The notes under the pieces are model-generated. The model was given only the letters and a program-made list of their open reading frames with translations. It had not been told where the DNA came from and ran no database searches. This document shows, in pieces, positions 14,801 through 26,800 of a DNA stretch of 64,000 bases. The stretch comes from Mycteria americana. Lineage: Eukaryota; Chordata; Aves; Ciconiiformes; Ciconiidae. The translations under genes and the position numbers were made by a program. The DNA is taken from the NCBI RefSeq assembly GCF_035582795.1, contig NC_134396.1:29989683-30053682 (forward strand). Direction: 5' to 3'. Numbering within the stretch: position 1 is the stretch's first letter; every line of letters starts with the position of its first letter.

Positions 14801-17800
14801 TGTAGGCAAATCACATTTTTAGCTCCTTGACAGAAAGAAACAGTTCAAGCATCCATGACTCATACTTCTGGTGCTGAATGTGATCAGCAATAGAAAACTT
14901 GCTTAGTGTGTGCTGTGATCTAATTGAAAGGGGATGAATCCACCATTCACTTAATCAAATATCCCATCATTTCCATGATAAACAGAATTGGGAATGACAG
15001 GCAACACAGCCGATTTTTAAAATAGCGTTATAGTTAGTAAAGAACTAAATCCTGCAGTTCTTAGCATAGACTGATCCTCTTGAGGTCTGAACTCTTAGTC
15101 CTTTGGAGCTCTGCCTAAGTATACCACAGGATTTGGCAGGGTTATAACCATATGGAATCAGGGCTTCATCCAGGTTGTAGCAGACATTAAAAAGTTTTCC
15201 ACTGACTGCCATGGACATTTGATTCAGCTTCTATGCTGCATAAATTTGCTCTTTCATCCAAGCTGCTGTATCTCCTGATACCATGTACCTTTGTCACATA
15301 TGAAGAGAGTCAGCCAGAATGCTATGGTAGCCTTCAGACATAATTTATTTTATTTTGTGGCCACACTGATCCAGATGTTATTTTAATAATTTCTCTAGTG
15401 CCTTACCTAACATGAGGCAAAGCACACCTTTAGTAGTTGCCCAAAGTTGCTTAGACTGTCCCTCTGAAATGGTAATATTGCAGCATGGCAAATAATGCAG
15501 CAATAGCTGGTGGTGGGTTTTTTGATGTCCCTGAGATGTTTTCTGCTATAGTGTTGCTCATCACTTCAGTCTCCCAATCTGTTACCAGAGCCTCCACGAC
15601 CTCTTCCTTACTTAGAAGACTTGGCAGCAGTGCTTTCCAGTGCTGGGACCAGCACTCATTCAGTGCTGACCTCTCCTTCAGGAACAAAAATGACCATCAG
15701 TTCAGGGAGCTCTGCTCTCATAGGTAAGTCAAGCGCTTTAAGATTTTTTTTAGATTAAAAAGAGGTTAGAGTTTAGATTACAGTTATGCATGCTGTTATC
15801 CATTGAAGTTATGCATCCGTTATCCAGCCATGGAGAACTGGGACAAAAGAGATCAAACCGACAGTGCATTGTCAGTCATAATCACTGCCAAATTGTTCTG
15901 AGAACTCAGATACTCATTTAAAAAAAGGACGTCCTCTTATTAGTGTAGTGCCCCAAAGCAGCATGCAGAATAAGGGCTCCATTGTGCCACACTTTATAAC
16001 ACCCTGTAACAAGCAGTCCCTGCTCTGAGGGGCTGGCAACTTCATTCAACACAAGACATGGCAAACTGGTGTGCCAGCTGATCTAAAAGAAGAAATGCTT
16101 TTAGTTCTGCTTTTCTTTTTCTTCTGCATTTGGGTACTAGTCTTCCCAGATATCTGCTATTCACATTGTATATCATTCTTCTTCAGAGCCTTTTCTAGAG
16201 TTTTGCCTATCCCTCTAGACATGTTTTTGTCTTGCAAGCTCTCTGTTTCATTCTGTTCTTTTTATTCCTCTCTGTTATATCACACAAACAATGTCTGCAC
16301 AAAGCCATATAAGGAAATAATCCCCACTGAAATGCTTTTCTTCTTTTCATCCTTTTCTGCCTTCCATATAGCTTTGTCCTCTTTACACAGCAAGTTCTGT
16401 TATATGCTGTAAACTCCTTTCAGATCTGTGGGCGTGATTTGTTTGCAAAGAGAATCTCATCCTTTTCTAAAGTTCAGGGTATGTTTATTTTAAAATTTCT
16501 GTTTATTTTGTTCAGGTGGTTCCGGCTGTAGTAATTCCAATAACATGCAACTCAAATCATGGGTTACAACAATTTAAAGGTATATCCATTACAATCTCCA
16601 CCCCTGGTCCCTTTGCACCAGGATATAGGGTTTAACATTGCAATGAATTCCTCCCCTTGCTCCTAGTCTGGCTAGCAACAAGGGGTTCCTGCTATAGGAA
16701 TTCCCACAACATGCAACTCAAATCCCGGGTTACAACAATTTAAAGGTATTTCCATTACAGTCTCCACCCCTGGTCCCTTTGGACCAGACCATCAGGTTTA
16801 ACATTGCAATGAAGTCCTCCCCTTGCCCCTGCTCCGGCTTGGACTTATCCACAGAACGTAGCCCCTTCAGAAGTAAACTTTTTCCAACATGGCCTCATGC
16901 ACAGCCACTGATGCTTCAAGGTGTACCTGCTGCAGCATGGACTTTATCCACAGCCACAGATGCTTCGAGGTGTACCTGCTGTAGCATGGACTTCATTCAC
17001 AGCCACAGATGCTTCGAGGTGTACCTGCTGCAGCATGGACTTCATCCACAGCCACAGATGCTTCGAGGTGTACCTGCTGCAGCATGGACTTCATCCACAG
17101 CCACAGATGCTTCGAGGTGTACCTGCTGCAGCATGGACTTCATCCACAGCCATAGATGCCTCGAGGTGCACCTTATCCAGCGTGGACTTATCCTTGGGCC
17201 ACAGTCCCTTCAGAGGTATACCTGCTGTGGCACAGACATAACCATGGCCACAGACGTTTCAAGATATACCACTCTGGCATGGGCTTATCCATGGGCACAG
17301 ACGCTTCAGGGTGTCCTGCACCCATGGATTCATCCACAGGTCACAGTCCCTTTGACTTGAATTCACACTGGAGTTCCAGCCTGTCCAATACAGCAGCACA
17401 GAAACAGCAGCGATGCCCTGGCCATCTGCCAGCCCAGGCGCATCGCCATCGCTGTTATCAAAATGTTCCCAGGCACAGTGGAGTAAGATGATAAGCAGTA
17501 CAGCAGCACGGCAAGCAGCAAAAGCAAAAAGCAGCCACTAATGAGCCCTAGACTCTAACATACAATAAGGCAAGCAAGCCTATGGCAAGCACAGAAGCCT
17601 GCTGATTAATAGCTAAACAGCAATAACAGCTATAAATTCTATCTAGCAAATTCCAATCGAATCTGTCATTATCTTGAACCCTTCGAGCCCCATGTTGGGC
17701 GCCAAAAAGGACTGTTGTGGTTTAACCCCAGTCAGCAACTAAACCCCACACAGCCGCTCGCTCACTCCCCCCTGATGGGATGGGGGAGACAATCAGAAGA

Positions 17801-20800
17801 GTAAAAGCGAGAAAACTCATGGGTTGAGATAAAGACAGTTTAATAGGGAAAGCAAAAGCTGCACGCTCAAGCAAAGCAAAGCAAGGAATTCATTCACTCC
17901 TTCCCATGGGCAGGCAGGTGTTCAGCCATCTCCAGGAAAGCAGGGCTCCATCACGCGTAACGGTTACTTGGGAAGACAAACACCATCACTCCGAACATCC
18001 CCCCCTTTCTTCTTCTTCCCCAGCTTTATATGCTGAGCATGACGTCACATGGTATGGAATAGCCCTGTGGTCAGTTTGGATCAACTATCCTGGCTGTGCC
18101 CCCTCCCAGCTTCTTCTGCACGTGGCAGAGCATGGGAAGCTGAAAAGTCCTCAACTAGTGCAGCAACAACTAAAACATCTCTGTATTATCAACACTGTCT
18201 TCAGCACAAATCCAAAACATAGCCCCATACCAGCCACTATAAAGACAATTAACTCTGTCTCAGCTGAAACCAGGACAATTTCTCACACTGATCTGGAGCC
18301 TCTACTAACTGTCAGGCTCAGATAAGCAGCTTCTCTAATGGCCTTGTTACTACCTTCCAAAACATTCTTTGCTTACATTTAGTAGCAATTTTAAGATTTT
18401 ATTTTCACAGTGGAGGCTTTCTATTTATGTTTTTAGTTTTGCATGGTTTACTTTTCCCCAGAGCTGACATCTGCATACATTTGCAATGGCTTCTAGTGTG
18501 CAGCTCTGGATTGCCTTTCTGCTTGCACAAAAACTGCACTGAAATAGTCCTTGGGGGGGGAATATCTGAAGGTATTTATTAGCATTGAATAAATAATTTT
18601 GAGTATGGTTTTATTGTACTCACTGTTGCAAGACTGGGTCACACTCCTGTTTCATCTATTTCCTCTCAGGTTTCCAAAAAGAGGTCTTTAGTAGTAGTAG
18701 GGACTTTTTATTTTTTGACAGCACCACAAAGGGTGTTCTGCACTGCCTGTATATAACCACCTCTCAAGTAATTTCATTTGGCCATGTTGCCCTGTACCCT
18801 GCCATTCCATTTCAGGTGCAAGGAAACTCCACGTATCTTAATAGCAAAATAGCAAATCAGTTTCATTCTTGAGGCAATTCCCTCAACTTCACTGAAGTTT
18901 TACTGACCTGAATTTGAGGCCTGTCTTATTAAAACCTAAGGAAACCTTCTGAGACATTTTTTCTAATGAAAAATCAGCATGGAATGGGCTATCCAATCAA
19001 CTAGAAAGCTACACTCAGTGTGCTGCATCATGTTGTATCACTGAAAAATACACAAAGAATTCAGCTTCCATGTAGGTCACTTAAATACGTTGTCTGTAGT
19101 TGTACCAAAGAATTTGGATTCATCCACTATGAGAATACCCATTACTAAAAAAAAAAGGACTCATCTCTCAGATATTTTCTCAGATATATTTTTTTAAATC
19201 TACATCTAGTTTACTCTGTACATTAATATCAGTATGGATGGATTACAATCAAAGACTCTAAATTTACTCCCAAATTTAGTCTCCCCACAGTCCTCCAGTG
19301 CAGTAGCTGTTTATCATGGACTACTGCGATACTTTCATAATCAACCTTTGCTTGACATATTGCTACATGGGAAAGAAAATCTGCATGTTTCTAAGCACCA
19401 GCTGCAAACACCAATTAGGCAACAACTTGTGAACTTGTAAACCTGTGACCCATGTCTGTGTCCCCTGTCCACAACATCCCCTACAAGCTGTCCACTAATT
19501 CTTTCTATTCTGCCACTCAACCAATTGGCTTTATTCCTTTTAGGTCTTTCATCATTGATTATGTTGGGGTATTTGCTCTACATGCTCTTGATGCCCCATA
19601 TAAGAACTTCAGGTATATAAATTACTATGTATAGGGTCCCTTGTCTGTGCTACTGCTGACAAGCACTGGCATCTCTGGGCTCTCAGAAGGCATTGAATTA
19701 GACCTGATATTTGGAAATCAAAGAATATAGGACATGTGCAAAGGAACAGAGTGAAGTGTGAAGAAAAGGAGTGATAAGTAAGCTTTGGGGAAAGTTTATA
19801 TTTTAAAGGAGTTACAAGACATCAAAAGTGAAAAACTGTGCTAGAAACCTGGATAAATTCAGGTATGGGTTTGCCAGGGTTTAAGAAAAATGGGAATCAA
19901 GACTTCATTAAACTCTGTTTTGGTGCCTTGAAAAAAACCAGAAAATACTAGCACAGCAACAGAAGATTAAAGTTGCAAATGAGAACTTGTTTGGAAATTA
20001 ACAGCTATATAAAATATAACAACAATTAACAAGCTGAGCCGAAAGGAGAGAACTGGAGCCTTTAGATTATCATACACGCTATGCATTTGCTTTTAAGAAG
20101 TGGAATTGTGCATTGCTTCCACCATCATTTCAACCATTTGAAATGATGAACTTGCCCTCTGGAATCAGCTCCTGTAGGTTTCTTCTACATAAATTTCAGG
20201 GGGTTTGCAGAAGGGAAAGGTCAGAACCATAACAAAAATATCTGGTTTGGAGGTCTTCCTTCTCATTGTTAAGGGTCACTCAGCAGTCATTTGTGTGTCT
20301 TCATTACAGAAGTAAAGGAAAAGATCTGTTAAAGACCCATGCCCTGCCCAGTGGAGTCCGCAATCCTCCCATTAAAATATAATGTCAAATACCTTTTTGC
20401 ATGAGCTTACAGGAACATTTTTGTCTTATGTACTTCTTACTTTTACTTCTAAAGGGTTGAGATTTCAGTTAGCTTTCTAGGCCCAACTCATCATCTGTTT
20501 TAGAGAGTATGGTGTAGATAATGGCTTACACAGATTGATGTTATCCTGCTCCTTCATGACTGTTGGAACTATGTGTAGAGTACTGCAGTCCTCCCTGGCC
20601 CTCACATTCGTTGTCAGGTTGTGTAGTAGATGCTTCTGTGCTATCTGCAGATCACACATCTGAAGGGCAGGACTTCCATCAAAGCAGAAGCTAGAGCACC
20701 CATGAGTTTGGGAATATTTCTGGGTTTTACAGTAGTGCAAAATGACAATCAGTGATGAGCAACAGACTGTCATGCACTTTCTGATGCCCTTGGTTCATGG

Positions 20801-23800
20801 CAAGCACACAAGAAGACTTTGTATTACACAAAACATAGAACACAGTAAATTTCTGAAGTGACACCAATTTATATTTCTTTGGGAAGCTTTCACGTTAGAT
20901 CTTAATCTTATTAAAGTTTCTGTCTTTGAGACTTTTTAAATTCTGAATATAGTTTTCCTGAATGTTGGTAATGAAAGTATTATAAGAAATTCTGCCCTTT
21001 TCCTCAGAAAGAAATTCCTTTGTTTGTCACCTGATAAGAATTTTTGGTTTTTAACAATATTTATGACCATTTGACTCCTATAAGCCCTGATTACTTTGTG
21101 GAATTATCTTTTTGAATTAAAGGAACATCCTAAATTCATGTATTTTCAGTAGAGTTTCCTTATCTATTCTACCAGTGTCACTAAATTTTTTTACACAACT
21201 CCCTGGACACATTTACATGGGTCTTGAGCTTTGTAAATGTTAATTTTGGCAAAACTGAAGTTGTAGGACCCGGTGTTCCTGAATTCTAAGACTCCTGCAG
21301 AAAAGGCTTTAGGCCTATCAGGAATACTTGTTTTCATTTGGGTTCAAGCTTGTTATTCCTGTATTTGAAGACATTTCAGTGAGAAAGTCTGAGGATCTTA
21401 CAAATCCTGGTGGGGATTCACTGCAATTTCTCAAATTTATTGTGAACTTATTGGAAACCTCAGCAGACTTGTCAAAAGATACAAAATATTATATAAAAAT
21501 GTCTCCTTATCTTATCACAGAAGAATACTGTATTTATTGCAGTTATGTCTCATAGTGAAAGCTGAAGCTTTAATGACTTTGACTTATATATGTGAATTAT
21601 ATTTAAGTGAAGATTCTTGGAAGATAGGTCAGAAATGAATACTTCTAGGAATATAGAAATGTAGGAGTACCTATAAAATGTCACAGTGAAGGAAAAAAGG
21701 TTGAAGGAGAATGTATTTTGACTGCTTGTAACAGCAAAATGTTTCTTGGCATCTGTTGCTTTGTTTAAATTTTTTATTGCAGATGAGCTCTTTGAGTTGC
21801 ACAGAAAATGTCTGTGAAGACATTTGATAAATTTTTCCCCAAAGCTTCAGGTTCATGTCCCACATGTTTTTTCAGAAATCTTCATCATGTGTGATGATTT
21901 CTGAAAACATAATGTGCACTTGAGGATATTCATATTGAAGGAAGAGCGATTGCCGCATTGCACATTGTATATAATTAAATAAAGGTATTGGATGGCATTT
22001 ATGAGGCAGCCAAGGGAAGGGATGCATCTTTATTTTGGAATGCAGCACAGGCTCATGAAATTAAAGAGAAATGGGAGCATAAACAGTTAAGATAGCTACG
22101 ATCTGAAATGAACAGAAAATCTAGCTCTTACTTGGCACAGTGCAAGACTTAAGCAATGTCTTTAAAAAGAGAAGACATCCAAGAAAAATTAAATATTGAG
22201 ATAATGATAGCTAGTCTACTTGTCATGTATAGCTGCAATGTATATTTTTAAGGCTCACTGTATCCTGATGAAATGTTCATATTTTGTCAAAAAAGAAATA
22301 GCAGCAATTTTTTTGATTGAAAGAGGAGATGCTATCATTATGTAAATTCTTGGCCTTCATCCTGTTTTTATTCTTTGGATGAAATGAACGCAATGCAAAT
22401 CCTGGAGTGTAATGGTTATTCTAGGGAATCTGAAGATATTAGTGAACCTATGGGGAAAAGCCTAGGCAGTTATTTGGAATCTGGTTCCCATCCCCTTTTA
22501 TCTCTCGAACTACATATTCTCCAGTTTGTTCACTGGGAACCTGCTGTCATCCCCAGCTTAGGACATCTATCCAATTTTGTGTATTTAGCAAAAAAAGTCC
22601 CTATTTGTAGGAGATACTGAAAATAACTGTAAAGTTAGATGATAAAGTGTACTTTTTTATGGCCAGAAAAGTACAGTCAATTGTGAAAAAAAGAAATACT
22701 GCTGCTCCATATTTACTGTGTTCTCCCTGATGACTTCCCTATCAAATTTACTTACTTCACAAATCAGAACACAATTGTACTAACTGCCAGCACTGCAAAC
22801 ACAGTCCTAGAAAGCTGATTTCTTTCTGTTTTTTTACTTTATCCCCAATGACCACAAAGTTAGAGCAGCTCAGCTGCCAATTTCTCTGCTGCTTCAGAAG
22901 ATGAAGAGCTGGACTACAAATTCCTGTTCTGCAAAAACCTATGCTATTTAGCGATTAAGCTGTTTTTAAAACAAAGTAATAGCAAAAACTGTTTACTTAA
23001 AAGATGCAAAGGATTCCCCTTACCAAACCCAGTATTTCCCTCTCATTTTTCTTTTACTGGCAATAGTATATCCCTCTAATTTTCTAGTAGAGTCACTTAG
23101 ATGCCCAGAAGAGGCCTCAGAAAGCAGAATGGAAAAATACAATTATGGCAGCCACCTTGCTTTCAATGGCCAGCCTTTTGAGTATGAATAAATTACTTAT
23201 TCTGAAAGGGCCAACTGCATTAGAGCCAAGGCCCGAAGTTCAAGAGGGTTTTCAGGTTGGTTTTTTTTTTCAGAGGGGAACACTTCAAGTCTGTGGCTAA
23301 TATTTGCCTACCTGCAGATTTATGGGTTATCTAGATGTGGCACTGAACAGAAGAATTAACCTAGAACTTCTTAAATGTTCTGGGGTGCATTGTAGTGAGT
23401 GAAATCCTGTGCCCCTGACTACTTTAGGAGAAGAAACAGATCATATAGATAGACTGATGCCAGGATCAGGACCAAACCCTTTCAGCAGAGCCAGAGAAGT
23501 TAGTGCTGCAATTGCTTGCTATGTATCTTGCTTTTGAGCCATAACATCTGTAAACATAGGGCTGATACTTGTTCAAAATCAGTGTGAAAAGCAATAAATG
23601 ATCCAGATAAACACAACTGATCTCACCAGTACAAATGTCTTGCAATGTTTGGTGACATACTCAAGAGCAAGAACATACCTTCTTGAAACATAAGAAGTTT
23701 TCCTTTACTCCCTTTTGCCCTTCCCCTCTCTACCTTAAGCCTGCTCTAAATTTTCCTAGGTTTTGGGAATTACTGCTGCGTTAAAATTGGAAGCAGAAAT

Positions 23801-26800
23801 ACAAAATACAAAATAATTTACAATCTGCACAGAGTCAGCAAAGAGAAAACTCATGAGTAATTACAATTAAATACTCATGTATTAAATTGCACAGACACTC
23901 AGTAATTACAGAGTGTCTGTGCTCCCCTAAGGAAAAAGACAGCTGCAGAAGTTGTGCAGTAGGAGTCAGATAAAATTATGACTATCTGAGAAGTTATTTT
24001 GCACAACATCATTTTTTTCCTCCTCACTCTCTAACAAATTGCACATCACATTTGAAAGTAGTTTTAATGCTAAAGAATAATTTTTCAGCAACTTTGTTTT
24101 TCACTGATAATACTTCCACTGTGATGAGGATAAAGCACCAGGTGCATTCATGGGATAATCTGTCCTGTTAACTGTGTTTTCCATTCCCTTCCATTTTTGC
24201 CTTGGTGAAAATTCTGCCTTGTCACACCATTTACGAGAATTCACATGTAAGTTACATTTCTATAACAATGAGAATTAAAATTAATATCAAGAGTATGTCG
24301 TTATCATTGCAATTAATTCCCCAATCAGACTCTATCACATTGATTACATTCTAAATATTGTATAAAGTTCATACACTATTGGAGTATCTTCCTTCTACAT
24401 CAGACTACACCATAGCATTTCCTGGAAATGTGTGGCTTTTCATTTGCATATGCATACTGTGTACATTTCCATATGCATACTGTGTACATTTCCATGTATA
24501 CAGTACATGATGATACCTCTGTTTGGTCGAACACTGACCACACTGATATAGTGTTTGTTTTTCAGGCAATCAGACACTAGACCCACCACTGCCAAGCTCT
24601 AAAAGCAGAGTCAAAAGAGCAAGGTCCTCAAGGCAATCTGCTGCCTTGGGTTTTTTTCCTGCCTGCTGTTTGGTGCCATGAATGAGCTAATCTGAGAACC
24701 ACTGCTCTACAGCAGTGGTCCAAAATGCTGCCACATAAAATAATACCACTGGCCTCTGGGGCAACATCCATTTAATTTTGGTTTTGTGGTAAGAGCTGCA
24801 GCCTTTGAGCTTGTGTCTCTAAGCTTTTCCTGGATCTCTGGCCTAGATTCTGTTCTAACATAGATATAAATGATGCAGGGCTCCACTGAGGCAAGTTCTG
24901 GTGAAAAACGAGGGGTATCAGACTTGCCACAGCTATCCCAGTCTGGAGACCTGTCATTCTGCCAGCTCCTTCACATGAAAGATCTTTTAGCCTCTTGCCC
25001 AACTTAAGCTTTGCTCTAGAGTAAGTGTTAATGGAGTTTTCAAACACTGCGGGATTTCTGGCCTGTTGACTAAAGGACTTATCCATTCTAAGTTTTGAGG
25101 AACCCTATTCCTCTGTGTCGGTTCTCAAAACCTCTCCCAAAGAGCTAAACCACTTTGTGAATAGGACACAAGTTACAGCCTCTCTGGAGCAAGCAGCACT
25201 GTCTTTCCTGCACCTTTCTGCCCTCCACCTCCTCTGCTCTGCATTTGTTGTTTTCCTTGTGCCACAGGAAGTTCCCTGAGCTGCTGATGTCTCAGGATGC
25301 AGCAAGTTTTTATCAGCTTAAGAAATACAGAAAGGCTTCTACAGCAGCACCAACCTTCACAGCTTGGGCTGGTAATCACGTTGCATGCTAGCTCTTACTC
25401 TGTCCTTTGTTGAACGCCTTGTGCTGTGCTGTTGTTCAGTGCTGGCTCCACATACCTCTTTTAAGTGTTATTTTTCCCCCATAAATGTATTTGTATAGTT
25501 AACCTGGAGCTGTCGCAATGGTGGAGAAGTTTATACTGAAGGGTACTCCTTTTCTGTCTTTGTCATGCACTGAATAAACCCATCAGAGTTAGCTCAGGAG
25601 GTCATTTCAGCATGCTGTATCCATTCTCGTAGGCTTTGGTTTCATGATTTGCCATTGGTGATTGTTTTAAGCCCAGTCCTTATTAATGCAAGATTCTTGG
25701 TGTGTAGGATTCCCATTGTCAGAGTCATTTTTAGAAAACAATATTGCTACCAGAGCTTGAAAATTCCTTGCTTTTTTAATGGGCCCACCATGTGGCTGTA
25801 TATTTGGGAACAGTTTTTACAACCTCTGTGGGGCAGGGAATGGGCCTTGCTCAATTTTTGTTGAATACGGTGTAAATTTACAATGCTATGTAAATGATAT
25901 CTAATAACAACAACATGTGTGGCATTGGGTAACCAGTTTCGGTGTTTTGAGAACTGTTTAAAAACCATGTCATATGTTTAGTATAGTAAGTTTCAACTGC
26001 TCCTTTGGAGCCATAAATAGTTATTTTAAATACCTTCTTTTTTTAAAAATGCTACTGTCATCAGCTGAATTGGTCTATTTCAAGGATTCCTAAATACGTA
26101 CCTTTCCTTGTCTAGCATAAATTCATGTTCATTTGACCTCCTTTAAACTATTAAAAATAAAGGTTATACTTGCATTAATGTTAATTCTTTCTTTGGGGGA
26201 TTTTCAGGATCGCATTACCTTTTATAAGTTTTATTTCATACTGAGAAGTAATTTGCATAACACCCTGAGTCTATTTAAACTTACACTTTGTACTATATTG
26301 AAAAATCTTTCCCCATAAGACAAACTATAAAGACTTGTCTCTTAGTTTTGCCACTTCAGCAAAACAGGTTTTACATACATATGACTTTCAGACATGATCT
26401 TACCTACCTTCATTTGGTGTGACAGCATTTTAAAAAGTTGTCTACATCCTGCCAAATTTTCTTCCTTATGTTAGATACAGAAGGAATTAAATTTAACTCT
26501 GTTTTAGGTTTAACATGCATTTCTCATTTCAGTCACCTAAGGATAAAATCAGGTATGACAGGAAATTGAGGAAGTATTTCGCTGTACCGGTCTGATCTCA
26601 CCTACATAGTGTGAACACAGTAGTACAGTGTGACCTACGACATAGTAGTTCAGCACCAAGCTTATATCTATTCAGATTGATCTGTGGTTTCTCTACATTT
26701 TATTCCAACCATTTTGTTCTTAATTTCATCCTTAATTTTGTTTCTATTTTGCAAGTATACTTTAACTCTTTGAATATAGAGATTAGAGTGGAAATACTGT

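Larger units (their letters stand above)
16500..18277 (-). mobile_element. Antisense endogenous retrovirus remnant (LTR, PBS and leader)
   Basis: Read on the minus strand, the order is a complete LTR (18277 to 17713), a tRNA-Lys-type primer binding site (17704 to 17687), a noncoding leader with a 49-bp minisatellite, and a 166-bp tandem duplication ending near 16500. The LTR type is one I recognise as widespread in bird genomes. The Lys primer site suggests a class II (ERVK or betaretrovirus-like) relative. No gag, pol or env reading frame is present and no second LTR is seen. ATTTC stands immediately outside both proposed ends (16495-16499 and 18278-18282). That could be a 5-bp target duplication, but such a short match can arise by chance, so the low-coordinate boundary is uncertain. 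Confidence 0.8.
17713..18277 (-). repeat. Complete avian ERV long terminal repeat, 565 bp
   Basis: On the minus strand it begins TGTCCTGGTTTCAGCTGAGA and ends CCACAACA, with the standard TG and CA termini. It contains a CRE-like palindrome, a TATA box and an ATTAAA polyadenylation signal in the order expected for U3 and R. It is oriented opposite to ADAMTSL1. Confidence 0.88.

Noticed and set aside
16779..17360. A 193-codon open frame, plus overlapping ones, across the minisatellite on the plus strand
   Set aside because: The 49-bp unit cycles through all three frames and contains few stops, so several frames stay open. The peptide is simply the repeat translated, and it runs antisense to the retroviral element.
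24567..24652. Possible extra ADAMTSL1 exon after TTGTTTTTCAG, reading LDPPLPSS in a phase-compatible frame
   Set aside because: Its donor would be a poor GTTTTTTTC site. The expected linker exon was found at 15589-15723 with better similarity and splice sites.
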